Origin: Sphingomonas populi
Lineage (GTDB): Bacteria; Pseudomonadota; Alphaproteobacteria; Sphingomonadales; Sphingomonadaceae
Length of the DNA stretch: 64,000 bases
Assembly: GCF_004208535.1 (NCBI RefSeq)
Contig: NZ_SGIS01000029.1
Location: 1-64,000 of the forward strand
Direction of reading: 5' to 3'
Shown here: piece by piece, positions 1 to 7,272 of the stretch
Layout: every line of letters begins with the position of its first letter
How positions within the stretch are numbered: the first letter of the stretch is position 1
Translations under genes and position numbers: made by a program
Notes under the pieces: model-generated
The model's input: only the letters and a program-made list of their open reading frames with translations
Told to the model about the DNA's origin: nothing
The model's database searches: none

Positions 1-139
1 CTAGCTCAAAGAAGCTGGCTAGGTTGGCTAGGCTACGCAGGACCGCGCGTTGATATTTGTAGCTAGATGTCCTTGGAGCGGCTATTACGGGTATACCCAA
101 GGGAGCCAAGACCAAGTGAGCCAGAACGAAAACCGGAAC

Positions 140-808
140 GTGGTCAAGGCAGCCAGGGTGTACCTACGGGTCAGCACCGAGGAACAGGATCTCGCGCGAC
201 AGGAAGCGATTGTCGCAGGAGCGAGAGCGGCTGGCTTCTATGTGGCGGCGGTTTACCGGGAGAAGGCATCAGGCGCCCGGCCGGACAGACCGGAGCTGTT
301 ACGCATGGTCGCAGACCTTCAACCCGGTGAGGTGGTCGTTGCGGAAAAGATCGACCGGATCAGTCGTCTCCCGCTGCCGGAGGCAGAATTGCTGGTGGCG
401 ACAATTAGAGGGAAGGGGGCTCGGCTCTCGGTCCCCGGGATTGTTGATCTGTCCGATCTCGTCGCCGACAGCTCCGGCGTCGCCCGGATCGTGCTTGAGG
501 CGGTCCAAGATATGCTGCTGCGTGTGGCACTTCAGACTGCGCGCGACGACTATGAGACACGCCGCGAACGTCAGCGCGAAGGGATCGAGATTGCCAGACG
601 GGCGGGGCGGTACAGCGGTCGCAAACCCGACCTTGCGCACCATCGCCGTATCGTCGGCCTTCGTGACGCGGGCATGAGCATTGCAAAAACGGCCGAGTTA
701 GCCGGATGCAGCATCGCACAGGTCAAGCGGGTCACCGCCTTGCACCGCGCGAAGGCCGCTTCCGCATCGAATAGGGACGTAGCGCCTAACGACGAAGCAT
801 CGTCTTAG
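140..808 (+). CDS. Serine recombinase (resolvase/invertase family)
   Basis: Site-specific serine recombinase. The N-terminal catalytic domain carries the YLRVSTEEQ motif with the nucleophilic serine, followed by the conserved EKIDRISR block. A C-terminal helix-turn-helix (about the last 50 residues: GMSIAKTAELAGCS) resembles the Hin/resolvase DNA-binding domain. I chose the GTG at 140 because it places the catalytic motif about ten residues from the N-terminus, as in the family. The frame stays open back to a TTG at 50, so the start is uncertain. At about 222 residues it is full length for a small resolvase. It sits at the left edge of an accessory region that holds a second, different serine recombinase (3940-4560). 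What DNA it acts on cannot be told from the window. Confidence 0.8.
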   Translation: MVKAARVYLRVSTEEQDLARQEAIVAGARAAGFYVAAVYREKASGARPDRPELLRMVADLQPGEVVVAEKIDRISRLPLPEAELLVATIRGKGARLSVPGIVDLSDLVADSSGVARIVLEAVQDMLLRVALQTARDDYETRRERQREGIEIARRAGRYSGRKPDLAHHRRIVGLRDAGMSIAKTAELAGCSIAQVKRVTALHRAKAASASNRDVAPNDEASS

Positions 809-949
809 TTGATCCGATCGACGACACGATCAAGAGCCGCAGGGAAGGCTGCCGGCATTGCCTTTGGTTGTCATGTCCGAAACCGCCCAAAAGCCGACCG
901 GAAGGTTTCGGGCGGAAAAGCGGCCCTACCGTTGCCGCCCCAGTTGCGG

Positions 950-1567
950 TCATTCCTCTCCGGCTTGACGATGCCTAGGAACCGCCGCCTCGATATGCTC
1001 CACCAACTTGAAGCCCACGTATTCGTTGCGCCCGTATGGGCGGCGCTGCTCGCTACTCGCATTTGCGCGATAATAGACGTTCCAATAGCTCGCCACGCGT
1101 TGTTTGGTAGTTTGCCAGTAAGCCGCGTTGTCGGTGATGAAATCGCCGAGCGTGCGGGTGCTATCAGGTGTCAGCGCGGCGGCAATGTCATCCAGTATCT
1201 CGACAATATACTCGCCAATAAGCGCCACGACGAATGGAGCGCCCCAAGGCTGTAAGTCTCTCATCAGGTCGCGAGCGGCACGTTGGCGTTCGAACCCATC
1301 ATTGCTGCGAGTTTGTAGGGCGCGAGCGAACGGGAAGGGCGCATCGCCATCAGTCAATCGCAGCCGTTCGGAAGTGAAGCGCAACCGCGCAGGGATGAAC
1401 ACGGCCTGCTGCTCCGACCGGACGGTAAATCGCTCGGTCCATTGTGCGGGAGCAAGAACGCGTGCGACGGACTGTGCCGCTAAGGTTGCAACAGATAGAT
1501 GTTCTCGCGGAAACGCCTCTGCCAGCATCGACGCATCCAGTTCGGTCAGCATCGAATGATCGGCCAT
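950..1567 (-). CDS. Hypothetical protein
   Basis: A 205-residue acidic soluble protein that I do not recognise. It has no signal peptide, membrane segment or clear motif. The composition (balanced charged residues, Trp/Tyr-rich C-terminal half with WNVYYRAN and YGRNEYVGF) looks like a real protein rather than an antisense artefact, and no competing frame codes for anything recognisable. ATG codons at 1567 and 1552 are both possible, and neither has a strong ribosome-binding site. It stands alone between a recombinase gene and a small lipoprotein gene, so context gives no function. Confidence 0.5.
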   Translation of the reverse strand: MADHSMLTELDASMLAEAFPREHLSVATLAAQSVARVLAPAQWTERFTVRSEQQAVFIPARLRFTSERLRLTDGDAPFPFARALQTRSNDGFERQRAARDLMRDLQPWGAPFVVALIGEYIVEILDDIAAALTPDSTRTLGDFITDNAAYWQTTKQRVASYWNVYYRANASSEQRRPYGRNEYVGFKLVEHIEAAVPRHRQAGEE

Positions 1568-1824
1568 ATCAGCAGACTAAACCATAGACCGCCGTCCGCA
1601 ACCGCCCATGCTCGTCAACAGCAGAATGACTGCTTTCCACCCACTTTTTGCCGTTCCTGCTGGCGGCGTGATTCCCGAAATACCATCCATTCCGAGAGCG
1701 CCATCGCCTTCTCGATCATCCTTCGATTTCGGCAAGGTGCCTGCCCCCGATCACACCGGATTTTCCTGGACGACGGATCGCTGCCCGAGTGTAAAGGCAG
1801 CTCATCGGTAAAGGGAGAAATCTG

Positions 1825-2295
1825 ATGCGTCCTACCCTGATCCTGCCTGTCGCGCTGCTGATCGGGTGCAGTCCATCGTCTGGCGACGGGCAGACGAATA
1901 CGCCCGTCCCCGATGGGACTTCGGCAATCGGCACGACTACGGACGCGCAGGGCCGGACGACCACCGTGTACGGCTCGGACAACGCCGCCGCTCTGCCAAA
2001 GAGCCTGCCTGCCTGGGTGAAGATATATCCGGGCGCCAAGATCGTGTCGGTCCTGATAGATACCTCGTCCGCGCCGGGTGGAAGTATTTCCTACACCAGC
2101 CCCGATGCACTCGCCAAAGTCGTGGCATTTCAGGATGCCGCGCTGACCGCAGCCGGAAAAAAGCGCCCCGCCATGCCGGATACCGCCGAAGTGGCGGTTC
2201 GGACCGTCGGGAATGATGGCGGGAGCAATGGCGGGATGGTCACCATCGCGCGCGAAAAGGCGATGACGACGGTTAGCATCATCTACAAAAATTAG
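1825..2295 (+). CDS. Small predicted lipoprotein
   Basis: A 156-residue protein with a short hydrophobic signal segment ending in the lipobox LIGC (Cys at residue 15), so it is predicted to be lipid-anchored after signal peptidase II cleavage. A Ser/Thr/Gly-rich linker follows, then a compact domain containing WVKIYPGAKI. That pattern occurs in small periplasmic lipoproteins of sphingomonads, but I cannot assign a function. A purine-rich stretch (aaagggaga) just upstream of the ATG supports the start. It is monocistronic between the hypothetical gene at 950-1567 and a GNAT acetyltransferase gene. Confidence 0.65.
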   Translation: MRPTLILPVALLIGCSPSSGDGQTNTPVPDGTSAIGTTTDAQGRTTTVYGSDNAAALPKSLPAWVKIYPGAKIVSVLIDTSSAPGGSISYTSPDALAKVVAFQDAALTAAGKKRPAMPDTAEVAVRTVGNDGGSNGGMVTIAREKAMTTVSIIYKN

Positions 2296-2445
2296 AGACG
2301 GTGGGACGGCACCGATAGATCCAAGCGGGTGTGGAATACCGGCTTTCCCATTTCTCGATCGGATTTGAGAACGACACCGGCCGTCTCGATCGCTCTTCCC
2401 CAATCGGGATAGGTCGTATCCGCTCCAAAGGCAGGTTAGACATGG

Positions 2446-3000
2446 ATGATGCCCCTGCTCGATGCTGCCACCAATAAGTTGCCGTTGATCCTGACCGAGC
2501 ATGATGTTGGCGAAGTCGCTGACCTATATGCCCGCTGCGCCGACTACTTCATGTTGCAGGACGGGGAGCCGGCGACGCTGGCGGATGCGCTGGATTTGTT
2601 TCGTGATGTTCCAGACGAAAAGAGTTCGGCCGATCAGACTATTATGGGCTGGCGGGGTGAAAGTGGGCTGATAGCCGTGGCCGCCGTCTTGCGTGACTAC
2701 CCAAGCGATGGTGTTTGGTATCTCGGCTTCATGGTCGTTGATCCCGCCGTCAGAGGGCAAGGCATCGGCCGATCGATCTATGCCTCGATCGAGCAGTGGG
2801 TGGCGGCTCACGGAGCGCAGCAAATACGCCTCGCTGTCCTTGAGGCGAATGAGGCGGCGGAGAGGTTCTGGCGGTCGCTGGGTTACAGAGAGCTTCGGCG
2901 GGTTGGCCCCGACACGTTCAAGTTGCGGCACCATCGACGCGTTGAGCTGATCAAGGCCATGAGCGACAATACGGCAGCTTCACCCACCCAGCAGCGTTAA
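2446..3000 (+). CDS. GNAT-family N-acetyltransferase
   Basis: Predicted acetyl-CoA-dependent N-acetyltransferase of 184 residues. The acetyl-CoA pyrophosphate-binding motif A is visible as VRGQGIG (R/Q-x-x-G-x-G/A type), preceded by the beta-4 strand YLGFMVVDP and followed by the helix YASIEQWV. The C-terminal AAERFWRSLGYRELRR is the usual motif B region. The acceptor substrate cannot be inferred. The start has AAAGGCAGG about 10 bases upstream. It lies upstream of a toxin-antitoxin module but is separated from it by about 230 bases, so it is probably independent. Confidence 0.8.
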   Translation: MMPLLDAATNKLPLILTEHDVGEVADLYARCADYFMLQDGEPATLADALDLFRDVPDEKSSADQTIMGWRGESGLIAVAAVLRDYPSDGVWYLGFMVVDPAVRGQGIGRSIYASIEQWVAAHGAQQIRLAVLEANEAAERFWRSLGYRELRRVGPDTFKLRHHRRVELIKAMSDNTAASPTQQR

Positions 3001-3131
3001 GGCACCATTCCCATTTCTCGATCCTCAGTGAGAATGGCGGCGCTGGCGCGACGACAATTAGCGCGATCGGAAGGCCGCCACATACCGTGCGCATTTACAA
3101 TCCGTTGTTCAAAACTGGCAAAATCCAAGCC

Positions 3132-3169
3132 TGTCAAATTAATGCAACTCGAAGTATCATAGTTTGACA
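3132..3169 (+). promoter_or_regulatory. Putative promoter/operator of the toxin-antitoxin operon
   Basis: A perfect heptamer inverted repeat (TGTCAAA at 3132-3138 and TTTGACA at 3163-3169) lies about 60 bases upstream of the antitoxin gene. The right arm contains a consensus-like -35 box, TTGACA at 3164-3169. The downstream -10 box is weak (around 3187-3194). Phd/YefM-type antitoxins usually bind palindromes overlapping their own promoter, so this dyad is the best operator candidate. The role is inferred. Confidence 0.35.
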
Positions 3170-3230
3170 CTACCGCTTGCTCCGCCCGACTTATGTCGGT
3201 AACGTACCTGACAAACGTTAGAGGTGAGCG

Positions 3231-3497
3231 ATGACGGTGCATTATGTTTCCAGCCGCGATTTCAGTCGCGATCCGAGCAGCGCGAAGAAGGCAGCCGATG
3301 ATGGGCCAGTGTTCATCACCAACCGCGAGCGACCAGCTCACGTACTGATGAATATCGAAGAATACCGTCGCCTCACTGCCGGCAGGAAGAGCCTTGGCGA
3401 GTTGCTGGCACCTGGCCCCGAACTGGAAGGTATTGCCGAGATCGATTTCGATCCGCCACGAAGCCAATTCGCCGCGCGCGTGCCGGATCTCGGTTGA
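3231..3497 (+). CDS. Type II antitoxin, Phd/YefM family
   Basis: An 88-residue Phd/YefM-type antitoxin. The N-terminal DNA-binding fold is recognisable from SSRDFSRDPSSAKKAAD followed by GPVFITNRERPAHVLMNIEEYRRL, the typical 'obstacle to toxin plus ITxRGxPxxVLMSxxEY' layout. The acidic, probably disordered C-terminus (EIDFDPPRSQF) would bind and block the toxin. Its stop codon overlaps the toxin start (TGATG), the usual translational coupling of such modules. It likely autoregulates with the toxin through the upstream dyad. Confidence 0.88.
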   Translation: MTVHYVSSRDFSRDPSSAKKAADDGPVFITNRERPAHVLMNIEEYRRLTAGRKSLGELLAPGPELEGIAEIDFDPPRSQFAARVPDLG

Positions 3498-3943
3498 TGT
3501 ACCTTCTGGATACCAATGTCATTTCTGAACTCCGCAAGCTCGGGACGGCGCGCGCAGACTCCAATGTGACAGCGTGGGTCAACGCCGCGAGCGCCGACAG
3601 TTTCGTAATTTCCGCTGTCTCAGTGATGGAGATGCAGATGGGCATCCACCGGATCGCTCATCGCGGTGATGTCGCCCAGGCCCGGCTTCTGGAAGCATGG
3701 CTGCACACCTACATCCTACCTGCCTTTGAAGGGCGAATCCTGCCCTGTGATACCGCCGTCGCCTTGCAGTGCGCCGCGCTTCATGTTCCCGATCCCGCCA
3801 GCGAGCGTGATGCGTGGATCGCGGCAACGGCGATGGTCCATGACCTCGCTGTGGTCACGCGAAACGTCGCCGACTTCCAGCACAGCAAGGTCAGGATCAT
3901 CAACCCCTGGGAGCCAACCCCGCAGAGCGGAAAGCAACCATGA
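3497..3943 (+). CDS. vapC: Type II toxin, PIN-domain ribonuclease (VapC/FitB-like)
   Basis: A PIN-domain endoribonuclease toxin of about 148 residues. The first acidic residue is in YLLDTNVISEL, the second in the SVMEMQMGI helix, and the third/fourth in RDAWIAATAMVHDLAVVTRN with the final D in VADFQ. Together these form the Mg-binding quartet of VapC/FitB toxins, which cleave tRNA or mRNA. The ATG at 3497 overlaps the antitoxin stop, and the gene's own stop overlaps the following resolvase start (ATGA). A module whose toxin is coupled directly to a recombinase suggests stabilisation of a mobile element. Confidence 0.9.
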   Translation: MYLLDTNVISELRKLGTARADSNVTAWVNAASADSFVISAVSVMEMQMGIHRIAHRGDVAQARLLEAWLHTYILPAFEGRILPCDTAVALQCAALHVPDPASERDAWIAATAMVHDLAVVTRNVADFQHSKVRIINPWEPTPQSGKQP

Positions 3944-4560
3944 AGATCGGCTACGCCCGCGTATCGACCGGCGAGCAGAACTTGCGGATGCAGGTCCAGG
4001 AACTCAAAGCCTATGGCTGCGAGAAGATCTACCGAGACGAGGGGGTCTCGGGCGGGGCGGTCCTCAAACCGGAATATACCAATATGCTCGCCCAGCTCCG
4101 CGCCGGTGACGAGGTGGTGGTCTGGCGGCTGGATAGGATGTCGCGCTCGCTCTCGACGTTGATCGCAGCGCTTGAAGATCTGAAGGGCAGGGGAGCCGAC
4201 TTCTGTTCGCTGCACGAACGGATCGAAACGGGGTCGCCAGCCGGGCGCTTGCTATTCCACCTGATTGGCTCGCTCGCAGAATTTGAGCGCGACATCATCA
4301 TCGACCGGACACGCGCCGGGATCGATGCCGCACGCCGCGCCGGCGTCCAGCTCGGCCGACCACCGAAGTTGACCGATGACCAATGGGCCGAAGCCCTGCG
4401 CATTATCGCGGAAGACCCGAAAAACGGCGTATCCCGCGCGGCGAAGCTGACCGGCGTATCGCGCCAGGCGATCTACGCCCGGATCAACAAGGCGAAGGCC
4501 GAGCAGGCGTCGAATGATGACGACAAGGAGCTTGTCGATGTCTCCACTGAACGGACTTAA
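3940..4560 (+). CDS. Serine resolvase/invertase
   Basis: A full-length (206 residues) resolvase/invertase. The N-terminus MKIGYARVSTGEQ carries the catalytic serine. The central RLDRMSRSLSTL helix and FERDIIIDRTRAGIDAARRAG linker are typical of the gamma-delta/Hin family, and the C-terminal ISRAAKLTGVSRQAIY-like helix-turn-helix is present (in this copy VSRAAKLTGVSRQAIY). It starts inside the toxin stop codon (ATGA), so it is in one operon with the antitoxin and toxin. It likely resolves plasmid multimers or inverts a local segment, but no res or dif-like site was recognised nearby. Confidence 0.92.
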   Translation: MKIGYARVSTGEQNLRMQVQELKAYGCEKIYRDEGVSGGAVLKPEYTNMLAQLRAGDEVVVWRLDRMSRSLSTLIAALEDLKGRGADFCSLHERIETGSPAGRLLFHLIGSLAEFERDIIIDRTRAGIDAARRAGVQLGRPPKLTDDQWAEALRIIAEDPKNGVSRAAKLTGVSRQAIYARINKAKAEQASNDDDKELVDVSTERT

Positions 4561-5107
4561 TCTCGCCTTTCTCGCTGCGCTGCTTGGCGCTTGCAGCCCA
4601 TCGATCGCTGAGCCTGATACCACCGGCATCGAGGGTAAGGCGCGGGCGATCGACGGCGACACCGTTGCGATCGACTTCCGCCTGTTGGGCGCTGACGCAT
4701 TCGAGCGGAAACAATGGTGCGAAATGGCCTCAGGCTGCGCGCCATGCGGCAAGGCCGCACAGGATTTCGCTGCGCGATTTCTCGCGCGCGGACCTGCCAT
4801 GCTGCGCCTCACGGGTCAGTCCAGCTACGGGCGTCCGGTTGCGATCGCCGAGGTAGCCGGTCGAGACCTCGGCGAAGCGATGATCCGCGCCGGCTATGCT
4901 GTGCCGCGCCCCGGATTTCTCGATCATGATCCGGATCGGCGCGCACGATATCTGGCGGCGTTCGCCGCTGCGCAGGAGGCCAAGGCCGGCGCCATGATGG
5001 GCCAATGGATCGATCCCGCCAAATGGCGGAAAGGGGACCGGCTATCCTGCGAACGCGAGCGGCACACCTCTCGCGACTGGCAACAGTGGAGAAAGGAAGC
5101 CGATTGA
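4538..5107 (+). CDS. Thermonuclease-like (SNase-fold) lipoprotein
   Basis: Predicted exported nuclease of the staphylococcal-nuclease fold. The ATG at 4538 is preceded by AAGGAG. Residues 1-19 form a signal segment ending in the lipobox LLGAC. The SNase signature follows: ARAIDGDTVAIDFRLLGADAFERKQ (given in pieces: DGDTV, then LLGADAFE with the conserved acidic residue), then GRPVAIAEVAGRDLGEAMIRAGYAV and the terminal AKAGAMMGQW helix. This arrangement is common for plasmid-borne ParB/nuclease-like proteins. It overlaps the resolvase gene by 23 bases and is the last gene of the toxin-antitoxin/resolvase operon, ending at a terminator-like hairpin. Confidence 0.82.
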   Translation: MSPLNGLNLAFLAALLGACSPSIAEPDTTGIEGKARAIDGDTVAIDFRLLGADAFERKQWCEMASGCAPCGKAAQDFAARFLARGPAMLRLTGQSSYGRPVAIAEVAGRDLGEAMIRAGYAVPRPGFLDHDPDRRARYLAAFAAAQEAKAGAMMGQWIDPAKWRKGDRLSCERERHTSRDWQQWRKEAD

Positions 5108-5110
5108 AAG

Positions 5111-5143
5111 AAACGGCGCCGAAACATGCCCGACGCCGTTTTT
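5111..5143 (+). terminator. Rho-independent terminator between convergent genes
   Basis: An 8-bp stem (AAACGGCG at 5111-5118 pairing with CGCCGTTT at 5134-5141) with a 15-base loop runs into a T5 tract. It lies just after the nuclease gene and before the convergent gene that ends at 5154, so it probably serves both strands. Confidence 0.65.
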
Positions 5144-5153
5144 CGAAGACGAT

Positions 5154-5705
5154 TTAGGCCGCCATCTTGTCGTTCGCGAGCGCGCGGCGCCCGATGCTCG
5201 CGGCGAACAATGGTGTCTCGCGACTGTTGTGATCGCCGCCGGCGTCCTGGCGAGCCTTCGCCGCGTCCTCGTAGGAGATCCCGTGGGCGGCAATGAAGTC
5301 CATGAAGGCATCCGTCGGGTGCGCGGTCACGGCATTGGTATAGCGGGTACGACCACCTTCAATGCTCTCGGCCTTGAGTTCCCAGATCACGTTGACCTGC
5401 GTGCGGCCGTTCGCTGTGAAAACGTCCGAGATCGAGTTCATACGGCAATACGTCGGGGTCGCTTCTTCCGCGACATAGTGCTGAACGACCAAACCGGTGC
5501 CGATCATCTCAACATTGATCGACATGAGCCGGCCATCGTCCGTGTGGGTGGTCGCGGTTGCGATGTGGTCAGGCGGGCAGCAGCGCTGATATTCCGCTTC
5601 CGCGAGGTTGAACAGCCAATCGGCGATGTCGATCTTCTCGATCGGAACATCGATGTCCGCCGAAAACGCCGACTTCGATAGGATGGTGTCCGTGAGTACC
5701 TTCAT
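5154..5705 (-). CDS. SRPBCC/polyketide-cyclase-like protein
   Basis: A 183-residue protein with the layout of an SRPBCC (START-like) lipid or ligand-binding domain: an N-terminal beta strand and helix (FSADIDVPIEKIDIADWLFNL), then several beta strands with charged/hydrophobic alternation (VNVIWELKAES, RTRYTNAVTAHPT). The final section is a helix followed by a low-complexity tail. There are no catalytic motifs in the Cys/Ser sense. The ATG has a strong AAAGGA ribosome-binding site upstream. The ligand is unknown. It converges on the nuclease gene and lies beside a carboxymuconolactone-decarboxylase fragment. Family assignment is moderate. Confidence 0.55.
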   Translation of the reverse strand: MKVLTDTILSKSAFSADIDVPIEKIDIADWLFNLAEAEYQRCCPPDHIATATTHTDDGRLMSINVEMIGTGLVVQHYVAEEATPTYCRMNSISDVFTANGRTQVNVIWELKAESIEGGRTRYTNAVTAHPTDAFMDFIAAHGISYEDAAKARQDAGGDHNSRETPLFAASIGRRALANDKMAA

Positions 5706-5788
5706 GATGAGATCCTTTCGTGTTGCACTGAAGGGTTGAGATGAAACCGTGGTGGCCGATCAACCTCGACCGAGGGAGCCGGCCTGGA

Positions 5789-6055
5789 TCAGTCGTCCGC
5801 GAGTGGTCCCAGCGTCTGCGCGGCGCAGACGGACGCTGAGATCGCGGCGGGAAAACCGGCGTAGAAGGCGAGATGCGTGATGAGTTCGCTGAACGCGCGT
5901 TTGTCGATGCCGTTATCGACGCCGCGGCGCAGATGCGCTGGCAGCTCGTCCATCGCGCGAAGCGCGATAAGCGCGGCCAACCACGCAACCGGAAAATCAG
6001 GCCCGAGTTGCCGCTGCGCGTCTGCCCGCGCCAGCCAGATTTTCCGGTTCCCCAT
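5789..6055 (-). pseudogene. Carboxymuconolactone decarboxylase-family fragment
   Basis: The encoded 88 residues match the C-terminal half of the CMD/AhpD-like fold: HLRRGVDNGIDKRAFSELITHLAFYAGFPAA has the typical 'G-hydroxy-E-ExIxHLaxYaGxPaA' helix pair. The N-terminal half of a normal CMD domain is absent or degenerate, and the open frame upstream runs antisense into the ssb gene. It is most likely a truncated gene. A short intact CMD-like protein beginning at the ATG at 6055 cannot be excluded. Confidence 0.5.
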
Positions 6056-6143
6056 CGCTTCGCTCCGGTGCGTGGCCACCCGCTCGATCGCCGATCGCTG
6101 GCACCGGCGAAACGGTTCGCCGAACAGCGAAAGGAATGCGATC

Positions 6144-6476
6144 GTGAACAACGTCAACCTCGCGGGTCGCCTGACCAAAGACCCTGAGACGCGCGATACC
6201 GGCAACAAAAAGATCACGGAACTTCGGCTTGCAACCGATCGGGCGCGCGTCCGCGACGGCAAGGTAGTGAAGGACGCTCAGAACCGAACTGTCTACGACA
6301 CCGAATTTCACCGGATCACGGTCTTCGGCGCACTCGGCGTCGCGGTTCGTGAGCAGAAACAGAAGGGCGATCCACTCGGGATTCGGGGCTGGCTCCACTA
6401 CTCGAAATGGACCGACCAGAACGATGTCGAGCGCTACGGCGTCGAGATCATTGCCGAGGAAATTCACTTCCTCTGA
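6144..6476 (+). CDS. ssb: Single-stranded DNA-binding protein, mobile-element type
   Basis: A 110-residue OB-fold SSB. The start MNNVNLAGRLTKDPETR is the hallmark SSB N-terminus, followed by ITELRLATDR and the HRITVFGALG strand that corresponds to the WxxxVxFG region of chromosomal SSB. The usual Gly/Pro-rich linker and acidic DDDIPF tail are missing, so it ends right after the OB core (EIIAEEIHFL). That is common for plasmid/ICE SSBs, which protect single-stranded DNA during transfer. The GTG start at 6144 has AAGGAA 8-13 bases upstream. A strong hairpin follows the stop. Confidence 0.85.
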   Translation: MNNVNLAGRLTKDPETRDTGNKKITELRLATDRARVRDGKVVKDAQNRTVYDTEFHRITVFGALGVAVREQKQKGDPLGIRGWLHYSKWTDQNDVERYGVEIIAEEIHFL

Positions 6477-6482
6477 TCCGCT

Positions 6483-6506
6483 GGGCGGCGCTGCGAAGCG
6501 CCGCCC
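6483..6506 (+). terminator. Strong hairpin after ssb
   Basis: A perfect 10-bp GC-rich stem (GGGCGGCGCT at 6483-6492 with AGCGCCGCCC at 6497-6506) and a GCGA tetraloop, 6 bases after the ssb stop. There is no T-tract, so it may act as a weak terminator or protect the transcript 3' end. Confidence 0.5.
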
Positions 6507-6535
6507 ATATCGTGCATCTGGCCGAGGTTGAAGAA

Positions 6536-6568
6536 GGCGTGAAGCGGGCATCGAACCCGCTTCGCGCC
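6536..6568. repeat. Long inverted repeat with tRNA T-arm-like loop
   Basis: A 13-bp stem (one wobble/mismatch) encloses a 7-base loop. On the minus strand the centre reads GGTTCGATGCC, exactly the conserved T-arm/T-loop layout of a tRNA, and the flank continues with a tRNA-like spacing. No convincing anticodon arm or matching acceptor stem could be built (the following bases contain a direct repeat of CCTATTG instead). It may be a decayed tRNA or tmRNA fragment left by integration, or simply a transcript-end hairpin. Confidence 0.4.
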
Positions 6569-6634
6569 TATTGAGCATCAGCCTATTGTAACGCTCCCAT
6601 TTGGGTATCGCTAGAGACACCAACGCGGCGCAAT

Positions 6635-6943
6635 TTATGCCTCCGAACCCGCCAGCGCTGGAGCAACTTTCGACCCGGCACCGTTCCGGGAATCTGCCTT
6701 CTGCTCGCTGCCGGAATGCTGGGCATTCTCAACCCCGAGACGCCTCAATGTCTCCGTTGGACCGAGCGCCTGGATGCGATCGAAAATCTCACTGAGAGTC
6801 TCGGTATCAAGGCGCGCGGTGAGCTTCTGAATCTTGTCCATAACCTCGGCGCGATATGCCTCGATGAGTGCCCTTTTTCGATCCCGAAGCTTTGCCTCGT
6901 CCTCTTCGATTTTCTTACGTTCCCGGTCGAGTTTCGATGCCAT
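6635..6943 (-). CDS. Small coiled-coil protein (TraC-like, plasmid/ICE)
   Basis: A 102-residue highly charged protein. Residues 1-45 form an uninterrupted helix/coiled coil (DRERKKIEEDEAKLRDRKRAL), and the middle section (TLSEIFDRIQALGP) may be a second helix. The tail is Ser/Gly-rich and disordered. Its size and layout recall the small TraC-like accessory proteins found beside conjugation genes of alphaproteobacterial plasmids, but the similarity is structural rather than a firm family match. Proximity to ssb and, beyond the nested island, to TraD-like and VirB1-like genes supports a transfer-related origin. Confidence 0.55.
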   Translation of the reverse strand: MASKLDRERKKIEEDEAKLRDRKRALIEAYRAEVMDKIQKLTARLDTETLSEIFDRIQALGPTETLRRLGVENAQHSGSEQKADSRNGAGSKVAPALAGSEA

Positions 6944-7203
6944 GATTTCCTCCCGAATTGGAGCCGTACAGGGGTACGACGCACATCAGGATATCGCCAC
7001 TTTTCCGCCGAGGAAACCCGATCTTCATTCCCCAATTATGAGCACCATTTGGCGCATGTTTCACAGCGTCCAAGCGGGCGGAAAGCGGGCCTAAACGGAC
7101 GCTACGCGGCGCCGATTTCGACAGGCGGGAGACCCCGGCCTGTCGTCCGAATTTGCCCCCTCCGGTCTACGCCCGACAACCCGAAGCGAGGCGAGCAGAA
7201 CAA

Positions 7204-7249
7204 GGCACAGGGGAGGGGACAGTACCTAGAATTGCACACCCTACACGGC
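7204..7249 (+). repeat. Left copy of imperfect direct repeat (possible attL)
   Basis: A ~46-base segment containing GGCACA, then CAGTACCT, then the 17-mer TGCACACCCTACACGGC (7233-7249). The same string of blocks, in the same orientation, recurs at 27056-27103, where the 17-mer differs at one base (T for C). This copy lies 24 bases upstream of the first integrase ATG, the usual place for attL beside int. The att role is inference. Confidence 0.5.
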
Positions 7250-7272
7250 TAAACCGTTGAGAGTAGGTACTT

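Noticed and set aside
6536..6620. Possible complete tRNA gene on the minus strand
   Set aside because: Only the T-arm fits. No acceptor stem pairing and no 7-base anticodon loop with a paired stem; a direct repeat lies where the anticodon arm should be.
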